From Pyxicephalus adspersus (Eukaryota; Chordata; Amphibia; Anura; Pyxicephalidae), in assembly GCF_032062135.1 (NCBI RefSeq), contig NC_092858.1, forward strand, positions 168,994,801 through 169,058,800: a stretch of DNA of 64,000 nucleotides, in the 5' to 3' direction. This document shows, piece by piece, positions 45,501 through 54,329 of this stretch. Below the pieces are notes generated by a model. That model saw nothing but the letters and a program-made list of their open reading frames with translations, was not told where the DNA came from and did not search any database. The position numbers and the translations under genes were made by a program. The first letter of the stretch is position 1, and every line of letters starts with the position of its first letter.

Positions 45501-48500
45501 TCAGGGTGCATGAGCTTTGCAGTAGGGAGAGCTCTGGCTGTGACTCTGCATGGGGCATTTTGGACCTCTGCAGAAAGCCCACTGCTCCCACCTAGAGAAA
45601 GAAGTTCATTTTCTGCAGCAAGCTTCAAGTAATGAGCTTTTTCAACTAAAGTGGTAGCTGCTTAGAAAACTAGGACTTATGGTTGCAGATTGCTTCTGTT
45701 AATCACTCCCAGCTGTCCCTCTTTATTACTGGGCAGTTTAACCCAGCAGTTGTTGTGGCAACAACAGTTCAACCTCTGTACCATGCAGCTCAGTGTGGTT
45801 GCGGTTGAGATTCGCTACGTTTCAATGTTTTGAGGAAGCTTTCACATGCTGTGAGTTGCGGTTGAAGGCAATGGCATTCCAGTCAATTGAAGCAGTTGCA
45901 TGGTCATGGGTGGCCACAAGCACCCATGGATGTTGCATTCACCGACTGCATCTGCAATCACTTGATCAAAGTGGTTCCCAACTGCTTATATTGAATGAGA
46001 ACGGTTGAGCTTCCAGCAAACCACTGTGGTCAGCTAGAGGTCTGAAATTAGCCCTAGGTTAGGTGTTGGGACCAATGGATCCCACATGGCTATTGGTGGC
46101 TGGCATCTTGGCATACTGTGCCGCTCACTGCTGCCCCAATTCATTCTTCATGGAGCTGCCACAGCTAGAAGCTACTTGTAGCGTCTCTTCTGATGCAGCA
46201 GTTTACTGGCACAAGGAAGTGGTAACCACACCACAACCTCCAGTCCATAGCCTTACCGTGAGCCTTTCAACACCTTTTATTTTGCTCCTGAGATTTCCTA
46301 AAGCATCAACAAGGACATTTCTGTCCACAGGAGGAACATATTCTACGATCTCTATAGATACTTCACCTCCAACCACTGCCTCAACTATAGGACCCACTAC
46401 GAAGGTCACCACTCAATCCTCCACTGAGCTGCATTACCCAACTCCTCCAAAAGATCACCTAATGTCCACATTTTCTGTGCTGGATATCCAACAAACTGGA
46501 CAGTTTGCCTCAACAGTAACTGTGACCAATCCAAATTTGATGGAGGTGAATGCCACAATGTATGCAAATCACACGGCTGTTAATTCATCCCCTAGTGATA
46601 AGGAAACCACCACGTTTTCATCCACCACGCACTCAACGACTGGTCCAATGGTGAATTCATCCACCAGTGATGAGGAAAGCACCACATTGGCATCCACCAT
46701 ACGTTTAAAGACTGGCCCAATGGTGAATTCATCCACCAGTGATAAGGAAAGCCCCACGTTGGCATCCACCATGCACTCAATTACTAATCCAATGATCAAT
46801 TCATCCATCAGCCATGAGAATAGTACCACATTGACATCCACCACGCACTCAACAACTGGCCCAATGGTGAATTCATCCATCAGCAATAGGGAAAGCACCA
46901 CATTGACATCCACCACACACTCAACGACCCATCCAATGATAAATTCATCCACTGATGATAAGGGAATCATCATTCCGGCCTCCACCACTATGAAACTCAC
47001 CACAACCCCGGAGATTCCATGCCCCACCTCTCTCGTGTCAATGAATCTATATGCTGGTAAGTAAAAAGTTTCCTATGTTCTTACCTTTTAGTTGGGTATA
47101 GGCTGGGAATTTTTTAAAGTTGGTTTTGCCATGAGAAATCACGGCATCTTGTCGGTGTGCCTATGCAGTAAATCTTATATAGTCTATCCAGACTCCATTG
47201 GGTATAAGCAATGGTAAAGAGCCATGGCCACCGGGACTGAGGTAGATATGACTTTGTGGAGCGGAAGGGTGGGTTACATTAGGTCAAGAGAGGGTGTAAA
47301 ACAAGATAATTGTACTCTGTAATAATTTACAGTCAATCTTTGAAGTCCAGCTGAAGTCTTGTACATTTATTCTTTTTATAGTTTGATACCCCTGCATGTC
47401 ATAGTCTCTGACTTTGACTCCAGTGCTATATACACTTGATGAGACGTAAACATCATATTGGTCAAAATTGATCAAAACAATTCTATTCATGATCATTTTT
47501 TTGTGTAGAATTTTGCAAATCAACTTTAATGAAACCAAGTTATGACCAATATTTGGATTGGATATAACAGTAGAATTGCCATGATCTGTTTTTAAACAAA
47601 TGTAGTTAATGGTAAGGATGTGTTAAATTGTAATTTTTTAAAAACTTACATACTGTCCAATATCCTCTCCATACTTCTTCTGTTCTATTTTAATTAATGG
47701 AACGCCTTCCTTTATGCACAGAGTCCACCAACACCCCCCTCCTAGCCCTTCAAACCAAGACAACCCCTCGGACCCCCAGCATGACTCTGAGAGATGCCAT
47801 CAAAGTGGTATGTGAGTCGGGGAAAATTGGGATCTCCATAGAGAAGGCCTTTCTGAGGATGATGTCAATCTCCAGCCATTCCCTGTTCCTTGGGAGTCCT
47901 GAATGCTCTGTAAACTGCAGCACGGATACGCATGTCATCATACAAGCCGGCTGGAACAACTGCAACACGGATGTATTCAGTGTGAGTAACCAGAAACTCT
48001 GAAGTGTATGTACAGGTAGTCCCTGGGTTACATAAGTACTGTAGGTTTGCTCTTAAGTTGAATTTGTATGTAAGTCAGAACAGATACATTACTTTATTAA
48101 ATGCATTTAGGACAGATGTTTGTCCCAACATATTATTAGGCAGCGTGGTGTCAGTTACTGTATAAAATCCTCACTGGAAGTCAATCACAAACAAAGCAAA
48201 AAAAAAAACTTGGAGCCTAGAAAAAAAGAGCCTGCAAAAAGAAACAACTGCAGAGTTTCTCTTGGTCATTAAAGAGTTACAAGATGTTGCAGAAGAGCTC
48301 AGTCCTTAAAATCATCCACAACTTCAGCTGCATTTGTCTTCCGTAAGTCATGCAAACTGCCCCCTCCCCCCATCAAGCCTCCATCCTGCACAGGAGCAAG
48401 CAGGGAAGCCACGTTCGTATGTAGGAGTCGTCTGTATGTCAGAAGTCCTTAACTCGAGGACTACCTGTAATGTTAATTTTTTCATTGCATAGTGATCATT

Positions 48501-51500
48501 TGATCCCAAACCACGTTGCTTGGTTCCCAATCTTCAATGGTGATCTGAGCTGTCAGCGACAATCAGAACTGAGAGCCACCGGTTGCACCACCGTCGGCTT
48601 CTGGCTCTCAATGGCAAAAGTTTTTAAAAACACCTTCAGCCTTGGGGATTGTGCTGGGAAATGTTTATACTGTATATATGATGAATGTGAAGGGTTCAAA
48701 ACATTTCTCAGTAAAAGAAGTGAAATAAATCAAATGTATATACTGTAAATAAATAAAAGGTGATATAGAAAAATCTTTGTGGTCGCCTGACCATTACCTC
48801 TACATTTGGCCACTCATTCCGTGGTCATTCATTTTGAGTTGTTCCTCACTTTAAAGCTATAATAGCCTCCAAACAACTTTTTTACCAATTTACCTTACAG
48901 TATTTAATTAATTTGCATGGTCTGCTCGCTTTCTTTTAAACAGATTTTGCATAAGAGCAAATTGCTCGCAGTTAGCATTCCAGTTCATCCAAAGGTATTG
49001 AATAGGTCTGGGGTCTCTCTAAGCCACTTTACACCCCAGCCTGCTCATGCCTGATTTGGAATACAGGACACTCCTTTCTCATATTTATAACATAGTGGGG
49101 TATTCTGTAGTCCAGAGAAATAAACTAGAGCCCCCCTCCCTTCCCAAAATTATGAGGTTTAGATTTTTCCAGTAAATGGTGCTGCATAAAAAGACATTGA
49201 CATACAAGGACATCTGTGTATAGGGCAACAGTTTGGGAAAGACTCTTTGCTGTTCCAACATGTATGTGCCCCTATGCCAACACCATGAAGATATGGTTTT
49301 ATAAGTGGGGAGGAAATTCTTCATTCTACATACTGCCCTGAACGCCCATATTGAACACCTTTTGAACAAATTGGAATGATTTACAATGGACACATTTGAC
49401 CACCTCCGTGCTTCTAAAGATTGGGAGTCAAGTCTTCTCCTCCACCATTGACCTTAAAAATGTTCTTTTGGTTCCTATTGGTGCCATAGCCAGGTGTCCA
49501 CAGACTTTTCTAAACCTTCTATGAGAACCAAATATATCATAAGGGTACTTCATGGTAATATCATCTTGGTCTTTCAGAATAACACTCACACTGTGGTGAA
49601 CACAACCCTGTACATTGACTTATCTACATCAATGAAGAACATCACTCCAGGGGCGGTGAGCTTGATCCGCTGCGTCTTCCAGAACAACATCCTGTGGTCC
49701 AGCGGATACAATCCTGCCGGAGGGTAATTTATATGAACAGTGGGTGTGTAGTGGTATCATAATGCAGTTTCCACCCTGCATGGGAAGGTCATACATTTCC
49801 AGATTCTTGCCAAATTACCCAAATTCCAGCAACGATTGAGTAAAGATTAGGCCATATAGAACTTTGTCGTAACCATCAGAAGAGATTAATAAAGTTCTTC
49901 TTCCAATCAGGTACTGATTTGTCCAATTTCGGTGAAGATAAGGGGAGAAGTGTTTTAATGCATGTCATCTCAGTAAGAAACAAGATATTCCCATCAGTGG
50001 ATATTTCACTACTGGTTACATTTAATTAGAAATCTGCCCATCCATGACCACCTTAAATAAAGCAACCAATCAGCCCTTGCCATTAGTTGAGCTTTACCCC
50101 TAAGAAATAATTTGCTCATTCTTACCCACCACCAATCTTTGCTCTCTTTAATCAGCTATGGTGGCAGCTGATGCTCCCCCTCTCCATGCTGTCATTTGTT
50201 GTAATATATCATACATAGTTAAACCATTTTGTATCTTCCAATCTCTGGACTGAAGCTTTTGATTTTCTGTGGAATCCCCAGGTTCTACACCATCATTGAG
50301 AAAATAGAAGCTGGAGGATCTTTCTTTCCGGAATTTCAGCTGTTCATTGGTGATCAGCTTATCCCGCCAAACTTCACGTTGTCTGCCACTGATGACATAA
50401 CGGTTCAGATACGGATCAGGACAGACCAGAGCCAGTTTAAAGTTGTTATCAATGAATGCTGGGCAACGCCAACGGAGGATGCCTACGATCCCATGTCTTT
50501 CCCTTTCATCCAAAACAGGTAGGCATTCTTTCTTCTCTACCTGCCAAAACTTTCCCCTTGGATAGAGTGAAAAACCAGCTTGGTGACAATTGCCTTGTGG
50601 TCTTGGATATTTTACACCAAAGCATTGTCCCCATATGTGCTGCATCCTGCTCAATAACCCTTTATTTGCTTTCTGCATTATAGCTGTGCCTTGGCCAACA
50701 CCTTCACCACCATCCTCATGAATGGTGTTTCCAGCAATGCCACCTTCCAAACAAAGATCTTCTCCTTCGTCAACAATCCCATTGTATACCTGCACTGCCG
50801 ACTGTCCGTTTGTCAGGAGGAGTCACCTAATTCTTGCAAACCGGTATGTACATATAGCCGATGTTGGGAAAGAGTTGAATGTAAAAAATGGTGGACTTTG
50901 CTCTGCTATTGATGGAGGTTTTAGTGCTTTTTGGATGGTGGCTGGGTGGCTTTATGCTGTTTATATGTCACTATCAGAGTACCAACGGTAGGATGTAACC
51001 TCTTTTCTGCTTTGGGTTTTCCAGTTGTGTAGCAACTTCCGAGCTTCCGTCAGCAATGCTGACAAAAACGTCTTCACAGGAGTCACTCGGATGGGACCTC
51101 TGCGGATGGCCAGCCAATGTAAGTAGTGAGTTGTATACAGTTTAAACCAAATATGCATCTGTACTTATTATTGTCCATAATTAAGTTTTGACTATTTTTG
51201 TGAATCCATGTAGCACTTCTTGGAGTCCCAAAAACCTAATTTTCATGGTGGCAAAACAATGCATAGTGCCATCATCATATAAGGTGGGGCAAGGTGTCAT
51301 CGGAACATTACATGTCTGAGAAACAATTTGGAACAATATGGACAAATAGGGCCATTTCAAACCTGTGGTGAACCACATCACTCTGCCACAGGCTCAGCTC
51401 CTGTAAATGAGACCAGCTAGGAACCATTTTCTGTATGCGGCTACGGCTATGATGCACTGCGATTCCAGGAGGCTCGAAGTCATTTAGGACCATGTAGTTG

Positions 51501-52476
51501 CTTTTAGAAAAACCAAACCTACAACTATGTGCAAAGTTTCACCTGTGAGGTGGGTTGCCAATTCCAGATGCACAGCAGCAGTTTGCTATGCACCCTGGAG
51601 CATTTTTCACATAAGGGGTAGCCTACAGTCTCAGGGCTGTCAAGCGCTAATCATATTTGTAAAACTCATGTGTCACTCAAAGCATAAAGGTGGGCTGTGT
51701 TTTATTTTTTTACTATTAATAGTAAAATAAATATTAATAGTAAATCCCAGCCAGGACATTATCTGCATGGAGTTTGCAGGTTCTCCCCATGTCTGCGTGG
51801 GTTTCCTCCGGGTACTCCGGGTTCCTCCCACATCCCAAAATCATGCAGTTAGGTTAATTGGCTTCCCCCTAAATTGACCTTAGACTACATTAATGACATA
51901 TCACTATGGTAGGAACATTAGATTGTAAGCTCCTTTGAGAGACAGTTAGAACTATGGACTTTGTACAGTACTGCGTAATATGATGGCGCTATAGAAATAC
52001 TGTGTAATAATAATAATAGTGGTGGTACTGACATACCAGTGCTATTGGCCCCTTGTTGTCACATACTCATAGTTTACATTTTGATTATTTGCATTTGCTG
52101 CCTGATAGAACCATGTGACAGGGTGCCCTTCCTCCTGTTCATGTTTGATCAGGATCGATAGAAACTAAAATCCTTGTGTCTGTAGGATGCGCTGAACACC
52201 TTGGACACCTGTACAGTCCCCAATTACTTATTTAGAATCTATGTGGTCATAATTTATATATTAGAATTATCTTTCTTCTTGTTTTCAGCCCAAGATTCAA
52301 ATGCGTCATCTAATGGCACACTTGGCCCAGGTTATATTATCCTTATTGCCATCAGTGTCTTAGCTGTGATCGCCATTATCATCGCCATCTTGGTTTGCTG
52401 GCATCAACGGAGGACTGGAAACTACAACTTCAAGCTGAAGACCCGGGATGTTGGCTACCAAGTGTTTTCCAGCTAG
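31662..52476 (+). CDS. UMODL1: UMODL1 (uromodulin-like 1), whole gene, 17 coding exons
   Basis: All exons were placed by hand from AG/GT boundaries and phase. Joined, they give 3,444 bases, or 1,147 residues plus a stop. Order: signal peptide (1-25), EMI (26-106), WAP (107-161), SEA-1 (162-264), partial EGF (265-306), FN3 (307-392), SEA-2 (393-497), calcium-binding EGF (498-544), Ser/Thr-rich region with 24-residue repeats (545-786), ZP domain (787-1085), transmembrane helix (about 1101-1124) and a 23-residue tail. This is the architecture of UMODL1, a type I membrane protein that polymerises or adheres through its ZP domain. Most boundaries are phase 1, as expected for shuffled extracellular modules. 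It lies divergent to ZBTB21, as in human. The human protein is somewhat longer (about 1,300 residues), so a small exon may have been missed. Confidence 0.9.
32037..32790 (+). mobile_element. L2-like LINE fragment with a foreign insert
   Basis: One frame gives MNAAARLIHPSHRSSSAA, then LCSSLHWLPFHVKIKFKLLC and PTYLSDLIEK, typical of the C-terminal part of L2-clade reverse transcriptase proteins. Gaps and frame shifts follow. The tail (TTGTAAGCTCTTTGGGGCAG, GTGCTATATAAATACTG) closes the element. A segment of about 95 bp near 32447-32540 is foreign and matches part of the hAT-like element at 60978-61432. In UMODL1 intron 1. Confidence 0.8.
32925..33150. repeat. CR1-like tail (inverted) and L2-like tail
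   Basis: GGTTGAAAAAAGACATTGAG and CCATCGAGTTCAACC are the inverted tail seen at 28392-28435. AGATTGTAAGCTCTTCAGGG through AATAATAATAAT is the L2-like tail. Both lie in UMODL1 intron 1. Confidence 0.65.
33873..34115 (+). CDS. UMODL1: UMODL1 exon 2: EMI domain
   Basis: Acceptor CCTACAG, donor ATGT|GTAAGT. The translation holds the EMI pattern with cysteines in YHVCERT, KSLCMGW, KLCSRT, TECCDGYE and HYC. EMI domains mediate extracellular protein contacts. Confidence 0.9.
34208..34372 (+). CDS. UMODL1: UMODL1 exon 3: WAP-type domain
   Basis: Acceptor GTTACAG, donor CCAG|GTCAGT. It reads GECPAK...LCPECIVDYDCPGFQKCC then DTSTGSYC. This is a WAP four-disulfide core with seven cysteines instead of eight: the cysteine expected in the CG..C pair at the end is replaced. 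Confidence 0.88.
34877..35146 (+). mobile_element. hAT-like MITE
   Basis: Starts CAGCGTTTCTAAATCAGGGT and contains CCAATGATCTTTTTGGCTAT and GGTGACATTCTTCCCACTGG. Copies in this window lie at 12955-13515, 52885-53165 and 62975-63140. In UMODL1 intron 3. Confidence 0.75.
35394..35515 (+). CDS. UMODL1: UMODL1 exon 4: SEA-1, first half
   Basis: Acceptor TTTCTGTAG, donor AATG|GTAAGG. It begins the first SEA domain (WYNGTITIKMKYYDLIELDP) with N-glycosylation sequons NGT and NHT. It ends in phase 0, the same break as in the second SEA. Confidence 0.85.
35617..35760 (-). repeat. (ATT)n/(AAT)n palindrome with L2-like tail
   Basis: A run of TTA units meets a run of TAA units, then CAGCGCTGTACATTAAATAG and GGAGGAGAGGACCCTG, the inverted common tail. 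In UMODL1 intron 4. Confidence 0.75.
35955..36540 (+). mobile_element. L2-like LINE fragment
   Basis: Parallel to 32037-32790: TAGTTCTCTTCATTGGCTTC, AGCTCCTGTGCTTTGCCTTC, CGACTCTCTGGAATGGTCTT and the full 3' tail, ending in TTA/AAT runs. The frame is broken. In UMODL1 intron 4. Confidence 0.75.
36752..37085 (-). mobile_element. V-SINE-like element
   Basis: Inverted and nearly full length: TTTATATAGTGCTGGCATAT tail, CTTACTGCATGTTTTTGGAA, CAAACTCCATGCAGATAGTG, then GAGATTCAAACCTAGGACCC (B-box region) and CTAACCACTGAGCCACCATA (A-box region). In UMODL1 intron 4. Confidence 0.85.
37681..37867 (+). CDS. UMODL1: UMODL1 exon 5: SEA-1, second half
   Basis: Acceptor TGTTTCCAG, donor AGCG|GTAATG, phase 0 to 1. 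The strand following the turn reads LPAGPFTITSHILI, so the Gly-Ser self-cleavage motif of SEA domains is absent here. Confidence 0.87.
38330..39480 (+). other. UMODL1: UMODL1 intron 5, part without recognised features
   Basis: A 128-codon minus-strand frame near 38451-38837 overlaps other open frames and has no recognisable domain. Nothing else was seen. Confidence 0.4.
39519..39644 (+). CDS. UMODL1: UMODL1 exon 6: partial EGF module
   Basis: Acceptor GCTGGCAG, donor CAAG|GTAAGG. It starts DLDECLHHDLGACPP and has the calcium-binding EGF signature (D.DEC, CINTEGSYSC). It stops after four of six cysteines and ends in a Pro/Gln-rich piece, so the module looks incomplete. Confidence 0.85.
40390..41175 (+). 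repeat. Tandem array of 165-198 bp monomers, alternating lengths
   Basis: Copies begin with GGCTGAGTCACCTAAATGGT at about 40394, 40592, 40761, 40954 and 41118. Each contains GGTAATTGGACAGTGAAGAA-like and GCAGGCCACCAGTGTGTCAT-like blocks. Spacings of about 198, 169, 193 and 164 alternate, so the real unit is a dimer of about 360 bp. In UMODL1 intron 6. Confidence 0.85.
41381..41638 (+). CDS. UMODL1: UMODL1 exon 7: fibronectin type III domain
   Basis: Acceptor TCATCCCAG, donor ACAA|GTGAGT. One 86-residue domain with the usual FN3 marks: a Trp in GFHIEWSTDC, ISGLNAGELYTVLVTF, and a beta-strand pattern throughout. Confidence 0.88.
42375..42515 (+). repeat. L2-like 3' tail
   Basis: TTTTAGATTGTAAGCTCTTT through GGAGCTATATAAATCCTG and an AAT run. 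In UMODL1 intron 7. Confidence 0.75.
42845..43195. mobile_element. Foldback MITE copies
   Basis: 42845-43028 carries GGGTGATCCAGCAATGGATT and TATCCTCTCCAGTCTTGGAG, as in the copy at 20369-20572. A second, more decayed piece follows at 43080-43195. In UMODL1 intron 7. Confidence 0.55.
43370..43482 (+). CDS. UMODL1: UMODL1 exon 8: SEA-2, first half
   Basis: Acceptor AATTACAG, donor AGAG|GTAATT. It reads NGTLKINNWNLTGPLLD and then PEYADFVNKFISE, the start of a SEA domain. Phase 1 to 0. Confidence 0.87.
43535..44085 (+). repeat. Degenerate tandem repeat
   Basis: GGGGAATATGTAACGTACA and CACAATGTACAT phrases recur many times. A larger duplication of about 163 bp is marked by GGTGAGAAATGCATAATGAA and GGTGAGAAATGCATATTGAG. 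In UMODL1 intron 8, directly before exon 9. Confidence 0.7.
44111..44312 (+). CDS. UMODL1: UMODL1 exon 9: SEA-2, second half
   Basis: Acceptor CTTCTCTTAG, donor GCAG|GTAAAC. It contains LSPGSIVATFLIIIND, which keeps the G-S-x-V form of the SEA autoproteolysis site. Whether it cleaves is not known. Confidence 0.88.
44815..44955 (+). CDS. UMODL1: UMODL1 exon 10: calcium-binding EGF domain
   Basis: Acceptor TTGGTTCCAG, donor GAAG|GTAAGT. All six cysteines are present (DFNECL, NDCDIY, AICKN, FTCECQ, RKCE) with the EGF-Ca aspartate and glycine positions. Confidence 0.9.
45130..46300 (+). other. UMODL1: UMODL1 intron 10, mostly unrecognised
   Basis: The segment 45790-46010 repeats GTTGCGGTTGA-type phrases and may be an old repeat. 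An open frame upstream of exon 11 (from 46063) is not supported as coding. Confidence 0.4.
46331..47056 (+). CDS. UMODL1: UMODL1 exon 11: Ser/Thr-rich region with 24-residue repeats
   Basis: A long exon of about 242 residues rich in Ser, Thr and Pro. From 46576 to about 47010 it holds six 72-base repeats of the form MVNSSTSDEESTTLASTxxx, each with an N-glycosylation sequon (NSS) and many possible O-glycosylation sites. It looks like a mucin-type stalk. The start is uncertain. The acceptor TTTCTGTCCACAG at 46330 is the stronger; another in the same phase lies 27 bases upstream, starting the exon at 46304. The donor is GCTG|GTAAGT. Confidence 0.8.
46576..47010 (+). repeat. UMODL1: 72-bp coding tandem repeat, six copies
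   Basis: Copies start at 46576, 46648, 46720, 46792, 46864 and 46936, all exactly 72 bases apart, so the reading frame is kept. The last copy is the most diverged. Confidence 0.9.
47090..47700 (+). other. UMODL1: UMODL1 intron 11, no feature recognised
   Basis: AT-rich intronic DNA without recognised repeats or exons. Confidence 0.4.
47722..47981 (+). CDS. UMODL1: UMODL1 exon 12: start of ZP domain
   Basis: Acceptor TATGCACAG, donor CAGT|GTGAGT. After a Thr/Pro linker the ZP-N module begins (IKVVCESGKIGISIEK) with its four cysteines (VVC, PEC, VNC, NNC). Confidence 0.9.
48011..48469. mobile_element. TA-flanked MITE with CAGGTAGTCC termini
   Basis: CAGGTAGTCCCTGGGTTA (from 48013) is inverted at the other end as AACTCGAGGACTACCTG (to 48467). 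TA lies on both sides, which suggests a Tc1/mariner-type target duplication. No coding capacity. In UMODL1 intron 12. Confidence 0.75.
48480..49570 (+). other. UMODL1: UMODL1 intron 12, remainder
   Basis: A 102-codon minus-strand frame near 49085-49393 shows no recognisable domain. No other features. Confidence 0.4.
49578..49723 (+). CDS. UMODL1: UMODL1 exon 13: ZP domain
   Basis: Acceptor GTCTTTCAG, donor GAGG|GTAATT. It continues the ZP-N core (HTVVNTTLYIDL, SLIRCVFQNNILWSSGY). Ends in phase 2. Confidence 0.9.
50282..50518 (+). CDS. UMODL1: UMODL1 exon 14: ZP domain
   Basis: Acceptor ATCCCCAG, donor ACAG|GTAGGC, phase 2 to 2. The ZP-C module begins (FKVVINECWATPTEDAYDP). Confidence 0.9.
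50684..50843 (+). CDS. UMODL1: UMODL1 exon 15: ZP domain
   Basis: Acceptor GCATTATAG, donor ACCG|GTATGT. It holds the ZP signature IVYLHCRLSVCQEE and four cysteines. Confidence 0.92.
51025..51118 (+). CDS. UMODL1: UMODL1 exon 16: end of ZP domain
   Basis: Acceptor GTTTTCCAG, donor CAAT|GTAAGT. It contains the last ZP cysteine (LCSNFRASVSN) and VTRMGPLRM, a candidate hydrophobic patch following the cleavage region. No RxxR furin site is present. Confidence 0.87.
51130..51746 (+). other. UMODL1: UMODL1 intron 16, no feature recognised
   Basis: No exon or repeat seen before the SINE at 51747. Confidence 0.4.
51747..52017 (+). mobile_element. V-SINE-like element, 5'-truncated
   Basis: CAGCCAGGACATTATCTGCA, GGGTTTCCTCCGGGTACTCC, ATGCAGTTAGGTTAATTGGC and GATGGCGCTATAGAAATACT plus an AATAATAAT tail. 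The tRNA-like head is missing. In UMODL1 intron 16. Confidence 0.85.
52289..52476 (+). CDS. UMODL1: UMODL1 exon 17: transmembrane helix and cytoplasmic tail
   Basis: Acceptor TTGTTTTCAG, stop TAG at 52474. It codes a hydrophobic span (YIILIAISVLAVIAIIIAIL), then Arg-rich HQRR and a short tail ending GYQVFSS. This is a true single-pass helix rather than a GPI signal, as expected for UMODL1. Confidence 0.92.
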
Positions 52477-52578
52477 AGGATGAAAGTCTTGTTATCTCAC
52501 ACCGAGCATCATTATCCTTTGGAGGCATTAAAGATAAAAATAGTCTCTTTATATTTGAAAAAAAATGCATCTAAGGGA

Positions 52579-52796
52579 GTTCACTTAGCAAAGTGAATGA
52601 TCATCCTGCAATGGACAGTTCACTTATCTCAGTAAATGAAATTAAGCTCTATTGATTTCAGACATCCGATCATGTACCATTTATAACTCTGTCCTTGTAT
52701 GTGATTGAGTGTTACTTACAAAGTGAATTTTCACAGCATTCATTAAGCTAAGTGAGTTATCCCATGATGAGTGATCATTCACTTTGCTAAGTGAAC
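52579..52796. mobile_element. Palindromic MITE, 218 bp, perfect 25-bp inverted termini
   Basis: The left arm at 52579-52603 contains TTCACTTAGCAAAGTGAA. The right arm at 52772-52796 is its perfect inverse. Each arm is itself a near-palindrome. It lies 102 bases after the UMODL1 stop, so it is in the 3' UTR unless the transcript ends at the ATTAAA at 52527-52532. Confidence 0.85.
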
Positions 52797-52884
52797 AGAA
52801 CAAACATCTTTAATATATCAACCCCAATGCTGCCTCTCTGCTCTTTGATAGTTGGGGCAGAGGGTCAGATAAAGTGTTTAGACA

Positions 52885-53165
52885 AGTGTTTCTCAACCAG
52901 AGTTCCTCCAGAGGTTGTTAGGGTTTCCATGAGCAATTATTGACTCTCTGGTCAGTTTAGGTGACCCCAATGATCTTTTTGGCTCATAAGGCTGACATTC
53001 TTCGCAATGGCCAGTAATATAAGAGGCATTCTTCCCACTGCCCACCATACTAATATTCTGTGAGCTGTGAATATAGCAATTATATAGTAGGGGTTCCCTG
53101 AAGACCTGTATTTTATTTCAGTGGTTGCCCCATGTTAAAAAGTTTTTATAAAAGTTGTTTTAGAC
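52885..53165 (+). mobile_element. hAT-like MITE
   Basis: AGTGTTTCTCAACCAGAGTT, CCAATGATCTTTTTGGCTCA and GGGTTCCCTGAAGACCTG match the copy at 34877-35146. Confidence 0.75.
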
Positions 53166-54329
53166 TGTTCCATAATGACAATGCAATGATCCTGGAACAC
53201 CGATCAGTTACAAATAGAACTGCGGTCCTGGTATTCTCAATCCCACCCATTGTAGGCTTCTTGCTGCTTTTTATATAGAACAAAGAAAGTAGAACAGAAT
53301 CATTGACTAATGGTATATTTAAATCCCAAAAAATTGTACATGATCATATTTGTTAATATTTTTGTCTTTGTAAATCATATTTTCCTGTTGTTTGATGTAG
53401 AAATAGACACTAGAACCAGACACCCCTGGTTTAAATGGGACACATTAGACCAACCAAGGCCCCTTAGTTAGAGAAACTAGTTTGTATTTAACTATTAAGG
53501 GTTTCCCCAATGTTCCCAAATCAACTTCTTGACTTTTGGGTCACTATGAAACTTTCACATTGGGAGTCTAAGGTGTCATACTTATTCCTATTTTGATGAC
53601 TTGGCTTAATAATGAAATCTGCTCAGTGATCCCAGAATTTAGCTGGCTCAAACAATTTCTGAAGAAATGGGTTATCACACCTGAGAATGATTCCTTTAAT
53701 ATAATGAAATTCAAATATTTGAACATTATTTACAAGCAGTAAATAGATTTTAAAGGTCCACTCCTCACTGACCTTTGTAGCGGCAGGTAATGTGGAACAA
53801 TTTATTGGTATAGTTTCCTATTCTATTCCATCCTTTTGAGCATTGTCATTACTGCTTAGCTTTCTTTATTCTCCTTCCCAACAGGGACTCAATAGCTCAT
53901 TTTACCCTTCTCCTGTCCCCTAGCAATGATGCAGCAACCCATCCCCCCCTTTTCTTGCTTTTCCTTGGAGAAAAACAGCTGCTCATCTTCCACTTCTTCC
54001 CATTCTTGCAATGACTTTGCCTCTCAGACTTTTCAATACTTCCAGTCTCTAATGCAAATTCAGAGCAGGTGCACAGGTAGATGGGGGAAGTGTTGGGACC
54101 CCACTTGAATTACTCTAATACTTCTATTGTAAACTTAAGGATGAATTACTCCACAGTACCTGCAGCTACATAGATCTGTGAAAACCTGTTTTAAAGCTTA
54201 CTTCTTGAATGTAAATTCTTGCAATCACATCTGTGTATTGTAATGCTTGTCTGCTCTGGCCAAGCATTCTGTAATGTCTGTGTGCACCATAACTAAATAT
54301 GCAGCAGAATGGAATAGAACAACCAAGGG
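53166..54329. other. Intergenic, no feature recognised
   Basis: No ABCG1 exon or other gene recognised. Confidence 0.4.

Noticed and set aside
46063..46303. Upstream extension of the UMODL1 exon 11 frame starting MLGPMDPTWLLVAGILAYC, which resembles a signal peptide
   Set aside because: It precedes in-phase splice acceptors and has intron-like composition. An alternative promoter making a short secreted form is imaginable but nothing supports it.
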